Below are positions 25,459 through 36,507 of a DNA stretch of 64,000 bases, piece after piece. Source of the DNA: Coffea arabica. Its lineage: Eukaryota; Streptophyta; Magnoliopsida; Gentianales; Rubiaceae. The position numbers were made by a program, and so were the translations under genes. The stretch spans positions 4,652,501 to 4,716,500 of the forward strand of contig NC_092317.1 of NCBI RefSeq assembly GCF_036785885.1. Reading direction: 5' to 3'. The notes below the pieces were generated by a model. That model made no database searches, was not told the DNA's origin, and saw only the letters and a program-made list of their open reading frames with translations. Positions within the stretch are counted from its first letter, which is position 1, and each line of letters begins with the position of its first letter.

Positions 25459-26102
25459 AAGGGTGGCAATTCGGGTCTAATCAGGTTGGCGGGTCGGGAC
25501 TTGACCCGACCCGTCAACCCGTGACGGGTCAGTATATCTGACACGAACCCGAAAAATTTGGGTTGACGGGTTGGCGGGTCGACCCGAAATGACCCGAAAA
25601 TTAATTTTAATTTATTAATTTATCATTGTAAATTCTAATAAAATCAATTTCTCACAAAATTAATTACATCATCAAGTAATAAAAATTTAAATAAATAATT
25701 TCAAATCAAATCCAAAATAAATTAAACACCGTAAAAGTGTTTTATTCCAAACCAAATATAAAATGAATTATATTATTTGTCCAAATATAATAATTTTAAC
25801 TTCATACAAGGTAAATAAATTCATTTAGAATTAAGTAATTAATGCCTTTGAAAAAAAAGAATGACTTAGTTTAGTTAGATAAAATAATTTTTATGTTTAT
25901 TAAATTATTTTTAATTTGGAAACGGGTCATATCGGGTCATATCAAGTCACACAGGTTAACCCGAAATTGACCTGTTTTCTTTTCAAGTTCATCGGGTTCG
26001 ACCCGATTCTGACCCGAACCCCCAAAACTTCAACCCAAACCCATTAATTTCGTGTTAGATTCGTGTCGTATTTTCGGGTCGTGTCAGAAATTGCCACCCC
26101 TA
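25459..26102. mobile_element. Non-autonomous DNA transposon (gggtggcaat family) inserted in the helicase region
   Basis: The left end agggtggcaattcggg and the right end (complement aggggtggcaatttctg) are inverted repeats. gtttcctgt stands on both sides (25450-25458 and 26103-26111), an 8-9 bp target duplication fitting hAT or Mutator-like elements. The interior is rich in gacccga/tcgggt repeats in both orientations at the two ends and AT-rich in the middle. It interrupts the Pif1-like helicase reading frame, so it arrived after the Helitron. Confidence 0.85.
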
Positions 26103-29100
26103 GTTTCCTGTGTTCCATCTCATGTTCTCTGTTAATTGCAATTTCTCTAATTTGTGCCATAATGGAGAATTTATCAAACATGCATTTATCATTTCAGCTT
26201 TTGTTCCTTTTCTAACAACTGGTAATGTTTGTCTAAAATCTCCACCAAGTACAACTACCTTTCCCCCAAATATTTCTTCTGAATTCATTAAATCTCTTAA
26301 GAGATCATCTAAAGCTTCAATTGCTGCCTTTTTAGACATTGGTGCTTCATCCCAGATTATAAGCTTTGCTTACTTCATCATTGCAGCTAAAGAAGTTTGT
26401 TTACTGACCCGATATGTTGCACCATCAAAGATATCTATTGAAATTTTAAATCTGGAATGTGCAGTCCTTCCACCTGGTAAAATGGAAGCTGCAATTCCTG
26501 ATGTAGTTGTAGCAAGGCAAGATAACCTTTAGATCTAACATCAGCTAACAAAGCTCTATAAAGAAATGTTTTTCCAGTACCACCTGGACCGTCAATGAAA
26601 AAAACACCAGGTCTATCTGAGTAAATTCTCTCAAATATGACTACAAATGCTTTTTTCTGTTTTTCATTGAGTAGTTGAATTGAATTTAAGTCAGTTTCTG
26701 AAATGACAATGTTTCTTTCTGCTCTTAATTCTCGAGTTTCATTCTCTATATTTTCATAAGAGAATCCAGTGGGAATCAAATTATATGAATGTATACTTTT
26801 TCCCATGGATTGCAAAAATCCATCAATTTGTTGCAAGACATTTCTTTTTACTTGTGCAGATGTCATTGCTGAACATTTGGCAAAATCTTCTGACATAGAA
26901 GATTCAAAATTTTGCCACAATGCCTTTGGGTCATTAGGGCAAGAATAAACCAAAAGTGTTGCAAAAAGTAGCCTCATTTCGTAGGGCATATGAAAAAGTG
27001 AGGCTTCTTGTAAACATATTTCTTGGCTGTTATCATTTTGTAACAAGTCTCGAATTAATGCTACTTTTTGGAACGTTTCTACTTGAACTCCATTAAAGGT
27101 TCTTAAGTCATCAAATGAAGTTGGACATCGAACCTTTGATAAGAGTAATCTCAAGTAGTATCGTTCTCCTTCAGAAGGATGAGCAGTCATTATTCGGCCT
27201 ATTGATTCACCTCTTTCTCTCAATTTTCAGTATTTTTGATTAGGTAACCAGACAAAATGATCAGGAAACTCTACATAAGTACAATTTAGATCCTGAGCTG
27301 CTTTATCTGTCCTATTCATGTAAAAAATTTCAGTGAGCATTATTTTTTTCAAATGATAGTTATTGACAACATTTTGAAGATTAGCTGTTTTTTTGAAACT
27401 CATTGGCTGATAATTCTCCAAATGTAATTGTAAATGAATAATAGGGGGCTTTATTTCACTCATACAAAATCTAAAAATTCTCCAGGCTGCTTCAGGTGGA
27501 GAAACCCACCTAGCTGATACATATTATTTAATTTCATCAATTTCTGAATCAGATTTATTATTTACTACACATAAGTTAGTTCTATCATGACCTTTATAGA
27601 TATACTTGTAAATGTACTTGACTGCCTTAATTGTAGAGCATATTTCAATATTAAGATGGCAATCAAATTTAGCCAAAAGATATGGATTGTATGGTACAAC
27701 CCATCTATTATCTAAAAGAACTGATTTAATCTGAATTTGAACTCTATCATCTCTCATTCGATATTCAGGATATGCATTCAGAGTTTGAATAGTTTCCTCA
27801 CAGAAATTTTTAGGAAAATTATTCTTGCAAGTTCCATTTTTTCTCATGCATACACTTGTTGGATCAAGTGAACCACATGATCCATGAAGCATATGTTTAA
27901 TGACCAAATTATATAGATGTTCATTTTCCTCTTTATTTGGTATCTCAGCACAAACAATTTTATCATATTCTTGAGGGGTATACATCTTGAATTTTGACTT
28001 TAAAATTAGCAAGAAATGTGTATGTGGTAGTCCATGTTTTTTATATTCAATGACATAAGTGTAAGCTGCTACTTCACCAAAGATGCATTTTTTCAAAAGT
28101 TCATCTTTAAGCTGCTTTAACTTAGCATGAAATACTCTAGCAAGCAAATCTGGTCTGTTTTGTGCCTCTTCTTTGTCTATTAAGTATTCTTTTATTTCTG
28201 GCCAATTAGGATTACAAGTCATGGTCAGAAATATATCTGATTTACCATACTTTTGTACTAATGTCATTGCATCCATGTATTTACGTCTCATATTTCTTGG
28301 CCCTCCAATAAAGGATGGTGGTAATATGATACACTGACCAACATTACATGCTTGACTCTCACCTGATCCTAAAGCATCTATTATGCCTTTCAAGAACTCT
28401 CTCCTAATTTCCTCTTGTTGTAATCTATAGAAGTCGAGTCTTTGTGTCTCAAGCTTCACATATTGATCAACAATATATTGTTGTAGAAGTCGAGCAAAAT
28501 GTAATAACCAAGATTCATCATTGTCCCTAATCTGAAGTTTATAACAATAATATTCTCGAAGGGACACAAAATTTGGATCTTCATGTATGCTTTCCATTGC
28601 TGTGCAAATAATAATAGTACATCATTAAATGTCTAATCATAAATATTAAATATGTAAAATGAAAGATCATGGTATATAGTTATTGTACTAACCATGTTCT
28701 TCATTTTGGATTAATTGTTCTGCTGTAGTAGCATTTGCAGGGGAAATCAAATCTGCTACAGGTTGCTATTTTTCCTCTTTCTTTCATATACTTTTGCTCC
28801 TTTCTTTGGTATTCCTTGGTGCCAGCCAAGATCACCAAAAGGAAAAAGTATTGGATATTGGAGTGGATCATAACATCCATAATAGTACTGTATATTTTTT
28901 GAAGCACCACTATGGGTATGTGTAAGTCCCAAAGACAACCAAGAGGGGGGGTGAATTGGGTTATTCAAAATCTTAATCAGATTTAGGCAATTTTTGCTAA
29001 ATGAAAATTTCCTTCTTTTCTAGTAATGATCAACCAAGTAGATTAGAAGACAAGAGCAATATTGATCAGAAACACAAGTATAGACAAGCAATGAGAATTT

Positions 29101-29549
29101 TATTAAACAGAAAAGTAAATTGGGGAATCAAACCAAGTGTCTACCAAGCTATCCTCAAACTTGAAGACCACACACTTGGAAGAGCAACTTCTCTTTGATG
29201 GAAGACGATCAACTAGATGTACAATGGATGGAGCACTTCCTCCTTGCCCTAAGCCTCACTTAGTCAAGCTAAGAAGTTTTACAATCACTCAGAAAACCCT
29301 CAACAAAGCTACACTAAAGATCTTTTTCAATCACAAAAGAAATGCTCACCAGAAATTCACACCACTTTAAAACAAATCTTGCTTTGGAGACTATTTTCTA
29401 GCTAAAATATCTCTTGAGATCTTGTAAACAAAGTGTGCAAAAGTCATCCCTTCGTTCAGAACAGTTTGTTTTTAAAGGGGAACAGAAATGAGCTTCATTA
29501 AAACTTCCAACGGATAGAAGGCAGATGAAGGGTCAGCTAGCCGTTGGGG

Positions 29550-29790
29550 CTTTCGGACGTCCGACGATCAAATCATCGTCCGAACCAATCGTCCGAAAAT
29601 AGCCAAGTTGAAGTTCGGACGTCCGATGAGATTTTTGTCGTCCGACAGCACAGCGTCCGATCGTAGGCCGAGAGCTAGCAAGTTATCTTGGAATTTTTCG
29701 GACGTCCGATCTGGTTGATATGCGTCCGAGGTGTGCGTCCGATCCTTCCGGACGTCCGACAGTTTCCTTTCGGCCGTCCGACCTGATTGT
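29550..29790. repeat. Cluster of CGGACGTCCG palindromes
   Basis: At least four full copies of the ten-base palindrome cggacgtccg and many half copies (cgtccga) occur in about 240 bases, in a GC-rich, CpG-rich island within otherwise AT-rich DNA. They lie inside the TG...CA insertion. Confidence 0.85.
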
Positions 29791-29975
29791 CCTGTTTTTG
29801 CTTCTCATTTTGGTTGTCTTGCATTTCATGACATATTTGAACCTGATTCTTGGATAGACAAAAACACTTGTATTTGAAGGAGGTTAGATAAACATTTCAA
29901 AGTACCAAGAATGACAAACTAGACATACTTAAAAGACAGTATCTTTGATCGGAACAAAACAATGACTAAATTCAT

Positions 29976-30068
29976 TTATATTATTTCAATCTTGTTTGCC
30001 ACATCCAAAGCATCGTAGACTGGAGTCAATCAAACATATGCTTTCCTTGTTCCATCAGGCCTGATCAA
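29976..30068 (-). pseudogene. RPL23A: Fragment of ribosomal protein L23A (uL23), last codons and stop
   Basis: The minus-strand frame gives LIRPDGTRKAYV, then LTPVYDALDVANKIEII and a terminal stop. This is the conserved C-terminus of cytosolic ribosomal protein L23A (family consensus RPDGTKKAYVRLTP.YDALDVANKIGII). Only about 30 codons of the 3' end are recognisable; the DNA beyond the stop (towards 29800) may be its 3' untranslated region. It is a captured, non-functional fragment inside the TG...CA insertion, and the Helitron frame runs into it at its edge. Confidence 0.88.
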
Positions 30069-31980
30069 TCTTGGTCAGTATAAACGAACTTTTGTGATCA
30101 TCAAAACCAAGAATAACAGTATGAACTCTAATATCACGCCTGCCGATTTCTCCATTTTCTTGCCCCTCAACCCACAAACCAGCAACTTGTGAAGTTGTTG
30201 GTCTATTATAAACTCTTTGATCAACACCGGACAGAGTTTTTAACACAATGTAGTAGTTATCTAAATTAGGTACCTCTCTTAAATTTCTAAAAAATTTTGC
30301 ATATGGATTAGACTCAAGAACTTGCATAATTTTTCTAATTACACTTTCAGATAGTCTAGGACAAGCTGCTAATCGATTGCTTACTTCAGTTTCAAAATCA
30401 TTGAAATATAACTGTAAATTATTACTATGACCATTGCTTGAATTGAAATCATTCAGAAAATGATATATTTGTCCTTGAATTCTAAAAGTGTAAATTCCTT
30501 TATTCCTTTTTGAGAGAGTCAGATCAGTTTTAACACTGAAGGAAGTGAATCCAAAATGATTATTATACGTTCTACTAAGAGTTCTAAAAGATTGTGCCTC
30601 TTGTGAAGATGAAGTCAATAGCTCTTTAAAGATATCTGGAATTTTGTTTCAAGCTAAAACAACTTCACCATCTTGACAACAAAAATATGCTGTCTCAGAA
30701 AAAAACTTCTTCGCTCCGCAATGAGGACAATCTAATTGGGTTGGTAGGATATCAGCTTTGTTAGGAATTATATCCAACAAAGCTCTTCCTGTTTTGCACC
30801 CTCTTCCTAAAATACAATTATTTTACAGCATTTAGTAATCAAACCATTCAATTGATTTTAATGGCAGTGGAGAAAAACATGTTAGAAAACTTAAAAAGTA
30901 TTAACTCTAGACCTGGCTGAGTTTTTTTCAGAGATGATTTGCGATGCTTCGAACGACATTGAGAACTATGCTGAACATCAACAACTGAGGAACAATGATT
31001 AACAATTGTGGTGCTTGTTTGCTTTTCAATTATATTTGTAGAAACAATTGATCTAGACTTTGCTCTGAATCTTTTCTTTTTCCATCTAAAGTAGGCCTGT
31101 CTTCTATATTCTTTCTTATTTATCACCTCTCCAGCATATATGTCAAAATATTCAAGAGGCCTGTTATTATAAGATATAACTGGAGTACTACCTATTATAG
31201 GTATATGCTTATTCACAAAGAGGGGAGGAGTATAATTGGTTAGTTGTATGTCTAGATTTGGTATTTCAGAATAACCATTTCTCCCTTTAACATTTGTGAC
31301 TTGCTCACTCTGAAACTGACTTCCTATAACAAATGATTGCTCATTGCAGTTCACTTGTGATGAACCAGCAAGCTGAACATCAGACAGATTGATTAAAGAT
31401 GAATTCATTGCAAACAAAGAATGATTGTCAATAGAATCAGAGGTATAATGAATTCCTCCAGCATTTTCTGGAGGGAAGCAAACATTTTTACCTCTGCAAT
31501 CAGTTGGCAGAATTAGATTCCTATCGATGTGATTTTGTGAAACACATGTTTCAACAAAGTGATTTTCACAAATGTCATTCTCACTATTGATTACAAAAGG
31601 AGAATATGGCTGAGAAACAGAAGAATCGACAGTAAACTTCATATGCTCAGTCAGCATATTTAAGTTTTTCTTTTTGCTTCTTTCTAACATGCTTAGATCA
31701 AAAGCATCATCAAATATCTCATCTACCAGTCTAAAACTTGAACTAAATTTTCTTTTTTTCTTCATTATGGAACACAAAAGATCAAAATCTAATTTTACTA
31801 TAAATACTATAAAGGAAGTAAGATACTAAGCGAAAGGCACACAACAATGACAAAATCAAAGCATCCTAGAATAGCTAAAACTAACTAATATATATAGAAT
31901 GACTACCTTAATAACCCAAACTACAATAACACTAAATTATGTAATTTTTCAATACATAAACAGGTAACAACATCATGCAG

Positions 31981-32443
31981 CATTTGAAATTAAAAAAGAG
32001 GCAAAAATAAACATAAGCTAATCCGAAAAATAAGCATCATAGCATAACATGAAACACATGGAGGTCGTTAATTAACGGAAGACAATAGACAGATGCAACA
32101 ATAATGAAACAAAAAAATTGCAGTTCAAAATGGAAGGAGAGAAAATAGAAACATACCTATATTTTCTTTGCTTGGCTGAATGTTGGCAAAAGTCGGCAAC
32201 ATTTGAAATCAATAAAAACAGAGAAAAAAATAAACATAAGTTAATCGATAAATTACATCATAATCATTCTTTTATGCATAATATGAAACACATGACAGTG
32301 TCTAATTAACGGAAGCCAATGATAAACAGGAGAGAAGAACATTCAAAGTAAAAAAATTACAACTCAAAAATAAGAAGAGAGAAAATAGAAACATACCTAG
32401 ATTTTGTTTGCTCCTCTTCTGAATACCGGCAAAAGTGGGAAAC
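31981..32443. repeat. Two tandem ~220-240 bp repeats in the Helitron leader
   Basis: 31981-32199 and 32200-about 32443 are diverged direct repeats: both begin catttgaaat, share aaaataaacataag, gaaacacatg, aattaacggaag and gagagaaaatagaaacatac, and end near cggcaaaagt. On the minus strand each copy has the same 5' splice site (tag|gtatgttt near 32156 and 32396). The transposase leader thus has two equivalent potential first exons. Confidence 0.85.
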
Positions 32444-32530
32444 AAATGTATATATACGGCTGGAAATAGTAAGTTCTGAAAGCTGTACCATGGATGATAA
32501 CTCGGTACAGTAGCCATACCTAAAATGAGC

Positions 32531-32812
32531 TGTTTTTGGGGGAAAAGAAGAATTCACGTGGATGAGGAGGATTTTTTGGAAGTGAATCGAAAGGAAGTAC
32601 AATTAGTTGCTGGAACAATTGGCAGAAAACTGAAAATTTTGCAGGCTCGCAGATTTTGGGGAAAGAAATTTCAGTGACCTAATTTTTGGGGGAAAACAAA
32701 AATTCACGTGCGTGCGGAGGAATTTGTGGGTTGCAATCAAAAGGAAGGACAATTAATTGTTGAAGGAATTGGCTGAAAACTGAACATTTTGTAGGCTCAT
32801 ATAGCTGGCTAC
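32531..32812. repeat. Two tandem ~140-150 bp repeats with CACGTG boxes
   Basis: 32531-32680 and 32681-32812 are direct repeats sharing tttttgggggaaaa, aattcacgtg, gaaaggaag.acaatta and aaaactgaa.attttg. Each has the G-box CACGTG (32555-32560 and 32705-32710), exactly 150 bases apart; a third CACGTG is at 33022-33027. On the minus strand they lie upstream of the transposase and would be promoter sequence. Confidence 0.85.
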
Positions 32813-34273
32813 TAATCGGCGAAAAGGAAGAGGCTATGCGACGCAAAGAAAGAGGAAGGAAACTCTGCCTAAATGAAGAAAAACTTCAGTGACTAATAAG
32901 ACCATTTATTTGACTTCGTTGGTTTCTGTCAAACCAAAGAAAGGGGCCGAAACCTTTTCCTTTCCTCACTGTTTTTTAGTACAAAAATGGCCCACAGTTT
33001 GGAACGAGAAAAGACTGGAGTCACGTGCTTAGAAATCGATGAGTGGATTCATCGTCATAGCTCTATAATGCAGGGAACAAAGACGTGGAGAAGTAATCTT
33101 TCTTTGGAAGACTTTGGCTGGCACATTAGTTCTAACAACTTTTACATTTGGAATATTTAATTAGGAATATTATAATTAGGAATATTTATTTAATAGATAT
33201 AATATAATTCAAAACACCCCATGTGATAAAAGAACACCCAAATAGTCTACAACTATTTACATTTGACCAAAGAAATATAAAAGGAATAATTTTAAATGGA
33301 CAAAAATAACCCTAAATAGTTAGCAACTATTTAAAAAGCTAGTTTTCATAAAAGGATTCAATTGACCTTTCTCACCAATTAAAAACCAAACAAAAGAATC
33401 AAATGAAAATAATTCAACTATTTTTACCAATTAGCCCCTAAATAGTGAGGAACTATTAGGCCTTTGAACTTCAATACCAAGGCTCAAATAGACATTTCTC
33501 TCTCTTTAATATCCAAAATAAAGAAATGAAATTTGTTTCCTCAAATGAGACCTTGACACTTGGCATCAATGGAGAACTTGAGTTGTTCTCTTATCTAGTT
33601 GGTAGATATGGGATTGCAGTAGAGCCCTAATCTTCGGAATATGGGCCTTCTTGGATTGGATCTTATTTCGGGCTGCATGACAATTATTCTATTGCTGATC
33701 TATGGGCCATTACATCTTGAGCAGAGCAGACAACCACTGGTGAATGAAAATGCAAGTTCCGTTTGAACCCAAAAAAAAATAAAAAATAAAAATGATGCGA
33801 TGAATTTTCTCGTCCATCATTTGAAGAAATAAAAAAAAAAAAGGACGAAAAGAAAGATCCGTGTACTTATAAAAAAAAATAGCACTAAACATGGCTGGGG
33901 AATTTTTTTTTTAAATGATAACAATTATATAATATATTTTATCTTAGACTAGAGGAGAGAGGAAACCTAAAAAAGCTTGTATTAAGAACTAGCAAATATA
34001 TAAATCCTACTAAAATAAAGAAGTGTTTTGACACTGCCTTAAATTTTTTTGGTGGCCACTGAGCTTGTTACATGGCCGGGGAATCAAAACTCAAATTTGC
34101 CCAATTCTGAGCTGCAAAAGGCATAAAAGGCTAAAACCCTTCCAAATAGTAAACCCATTGGCCTTTTTTCTTCTTCTTCTTCTTCCTCTTGGAATTCATT
34201 TGATTTGGCTAAACCCCTTACCCAGCTCCCCTCCCCAGTATCATACGCTGTCGATTCAGATGTCAGCAGCAAC
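32813..34273. other. Region between the Helitron leader and SURF1
   Basis: AT-rich sequence with no supported gene. It must hold the Helitron 5' end, which I could not place, and the SURF1 promoter and leader. A TTC microsatellite (about 34169-34188) lies close to the SURF1 start. Confidence 0.5.
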
Positions 34274-36507
34274 ATGGCGGCAGCTTCCATCTCCAAAACT
34301 CTAGCAAGAACTCTCCGCCAAGGTGTTTCCAGGAGTCCCACCACCCTTCCATCGCAATGGGTTCGGGCCCCACTACCTCCGCTTTCCTCCTTCTCCACCT
34401 CGGCCCCCTCCATCTCCTCTCCCACTACTCCACCTCCAGGTGTGTGTAAATTGATGTCCTTTTCTAATTTTCCTCAAGAAATTGTACCTTTTTTTTTTAA
34501 ATAAAAAAATGCGTGCTTGTGGGCACTTCTTTATTCCTGATGATTGAAGACAGAATGCACTATTTATCTACATATTCTCTGAGTTCCTTTTGGATATGGA
34601 AGAAGGATCCGTAGTTTTTAATTTATTACTAATTTTACTCGTCAGAGCAAGAGAGGAGGTCGGCGTGGTCAAAGCTGTTGCTTTTCATACCAGGAGCTAT
34701 CACTTTTGGCCTCGGCACTTGGCAAATCTTCAGAAGACAAGAAAAGGTTCTACTTTTATGTGCTATTATACTCCATGAGGGGAAATTATCCCAGTTTAAT
34801 TAATTCACGTTGCTCTTAAAGAGTTTTCATTTCCCTTTTCTCGGTGTCTAACATATACTAGTAGTACATTTGTAACAATTCAGATATAAGACTGTTGTTT
34901 GGTTTTTGGTTTGTTTACGAAGTTATATAGGATTGAAAAAAAAAAATTTGTTCTTGAGGGCTCTGTTGTATGTACAGATTAAAATGCTGGACTATAGGCA
35001 GAATAGGCTAGGAATGGAGCCACTTAAGTGCGACAAGGTTGCACCTTCAAGTGAAACTTTGGATTCTTTGGAGTTCAGGAGGGTACAATGTAAAGGAGTT
35101 TTTGACAAGAAGAGGTCAATTTATATTGGCCCGCGTTCCAGAAGTATTTCAGGAGTTACTGAAAATGGATACTATCTCATCACTCCTCTCTTGCCTATCC
35201 CTGGGAACCCTGAGAGGTAAGAATGGCTAAAGACTTTTAGTTCTGCAGGCGGTTGTGTTTTGCATAGACAGAGTTACAGCATTGGTTGCTTTTATTCTAC
35301 TTTTGTAGAGTTTGTTTAGCAGTAGTCTTAGATTTAGCGTAAATTTTATGTGTGAACATTAATCATGTGTCCTTCCAATAAAAATAAGTATCTTTCTTTT
35401 GTATTAATTGATGATTATGTCTTAATGATGGCTCTGGGGTGCTTCTTGATGTTCAGAAAGTACATCTGTTTCATCCATATCATAGTTTAATTTTTCCTTC
35501 AGTTTGCAGGCCCCTATTCTTGTCAATAGAGGATGGGTCCCACGTGCTTGGAGGGACAAGTCATTAGAGGCTCCTGCAGATGATAGACAGGCTTCAGATG
35601 CTCCATCCTCCTCTACTCGAGAGAACACAAAAGGTTCATGGTGGCCGTTTGCATCAAAAAAGGCAGAGGTTGTTGAGCTTGTTTCCTCTAGTTTTACGAT
35701 GACTTTGACTGATGATGACTAATGACTAGCATATGAAGCTATATGATGGTATTTTGAAGTTGACAGGATAAAGTTCCAACTATTTCCCCAGTTGAAGTAA
35801 CTGGAGTCATTCGAGGCAGTGAAAAGCCTAGCATATTTGTTCCAGCAAATGATCGTAGTTCCTCTCAGTGGTTTTATGTCGATATACCTGCAATTGCTCG
35901 TGCTTGTGGTCTTCCTGATAGCACACTGTACATTGAAGATATCAATGCAAACATCGACCCAAGCAAACCATACCCTGTTCCAAAGGACATTGCTACATTA
36001 ATACGTAGTTCAGTCATGCCTCAAGACCACCTAAACTATACAATTACATGGTATTTTGAGCTCCTTTCTTATTTCCATATGCATTAGCTTCATTTTCCCC
36101 AATGATTAGTTTCTACAGTGTTCAATCATATTTTCTGATGCATCCTGGTGGTTTTCATTTCCATTCTGGCTATTATTGAGCATCACTTCCCCTTTTTTTC
36201 TATGTTTGTTTTTGTTTTGGGGGGGGGAGGGGGGGGTGTGGGTGTGTGTGTTTGGGGGAAGAGATTGTTGAACTATGAGAAAGCATATGTTGTGCTGGAT
36301 TATTTGTCTGTTTGCGATGCTAATCTCCTCATATATCTTCTTGAATACGCACCCAGGCTAGATGGATATCAACTTGTTTTAAAATTTCAGATTTTAAAGC
36401 CTTTGATGCTTCTGACATGTAATTTTGTCTTGTGAAGGTATTCCCTTTCAGCTGCTGTGACATTTATGGCTTTTAAGAGGCTTAAACCGAAGAGAAGCCG
36501 GAGATAG
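34274..36507 (+). CDS. SURF1: SURF1-like cytochrome c oxidase assembly protein
   Basis: Mitochondrial inner-membrane factor that helps insert heme a during assembly of respiratory complex IV. Six exons: 34274-34439, 34646-34746, 34978-35216, 35503-35668, 35767-36050, 36438-36507; 1026 bases, 341 residues. The N-terminal ~55 residues are rich in Ser, Ala and Arg without acids, as in a mitochondrial targeting peptide. The first membrane helix is at LLLFIPGAITFGLGTWQIFR, containing the family motif GxGTWQ; NRGWVP and the RRVQCKGVFD segment are conserved. The second helix is at TITWYSLSAAVTFMAF, and the protein ends in a basic tail KRLKPKRSRR. An extra Ser/Lys-rich loop (ASDAPSSSTRENTKGSWWPF) occurs as in plant SURF1. 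An upstream ATG at 34259 is out of frame. The gene looks intact and converges with the STK11IP-like gene. Confidence 0.95.

Larger units (their letters stand above)
28921..30118. mobile_element. 1.2-kb insertion with TG...CA ends, solo-LTR-like, inside the Helitron Rep region
   Basis: The segment starts tgtaagtccc and ends aataaca, so it has TG...CA termini, and GTATG flanks it on both sides (28916-28920 and 30119-30123). A 5-bp duplication with TG...CA ends is the mark of an LTR-type element; with no internal coding region it would be a solo LTR. The family is unknown to me. It holds a G-run near the left end, a cluster of cggacgtccg palindromes, and the tail of an RPL23A gene near the right end. 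It is younger than the Helitron it sits in. Another class of element with 5-bp duplications is not excluded. Confidence 0.65.
24610..31777 (-). pseudogene. Helitron transposase (RepHel: HUH replication initiator plus Pif1-like helicase), interrupted
   Basis: In minus-strand order: a variable N-terminal exon (30848-31777, with the basic QAYFRWKKKRFRAKSR); a CPHCGAKKFF...AYFCC zinc-finger segment (about 30640-30810); the helitron-like N domain (30119-30618, with VDQRVYNRPTTSQVAGLWVEG); and the Rep part (27524-28920). The Rep part has CYDPLQYPILFPFGDLGWH, an intron at about 28611-28693, DIFLTMTCNPNWPEI, the HUH motif GLPHTHFLLI near 28020, and paired tyrosines in KYIYKYIYKGHD near 27600. The Pif1 helicase has Walker A GPGGTGKT near 26590, GGDFRQTLPVV, and motif VI GQLYVALSRVKTA. 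Two foreign insertions split the gene. Further breaks in frame (for example just after the zinc finger, and around 27230 and 27480) suggest it no longer makes a full protein. It is the donor gene for movement of the element it sits in. Confidence 0.92.
21596..32812 (-). mobile_element. Large Helitron (rolling-circle transposon) with RepHel and RPA1-like genes; 5' end not fixed
   Basis: Helitrons move by rolling-circle replication, make no target duplication, and insert between A and T. Read on the minus strand, this element ends at 21596 with CTAG followed by T, preceded by a GC-rich hairpin, exactly the Helitron 3' signature. The coding part runs from about 31777 (transposase start) to 24610, then an RPA1-like gene from about 24535 to 22025, about 430 bases before the terminus. 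Tandem leader repeats extend to 32812. The TC-type 5' end could not be identified and may lie anywhere up to about 33950. Two later insertions sit inside the transposase gene (25459-26102 and 28921-30118). The host insertion site was a TA microsatellite. Confidence 0.9.

Noticed and set aside
29550-29790. CRISPR-like array because of repeated short palindromes
   Set aside because: Spacing is irregular, the repeats are ten bases or less, and the DNA is plant nuclear.
33900-33960. Possible 5' end of the Helitron (minus strand tctagtctaagataaaat)
   Set aside because: Starts with TC and is AT-rich as expected, but TC is common and there is nothing to compare with; the border was left open.
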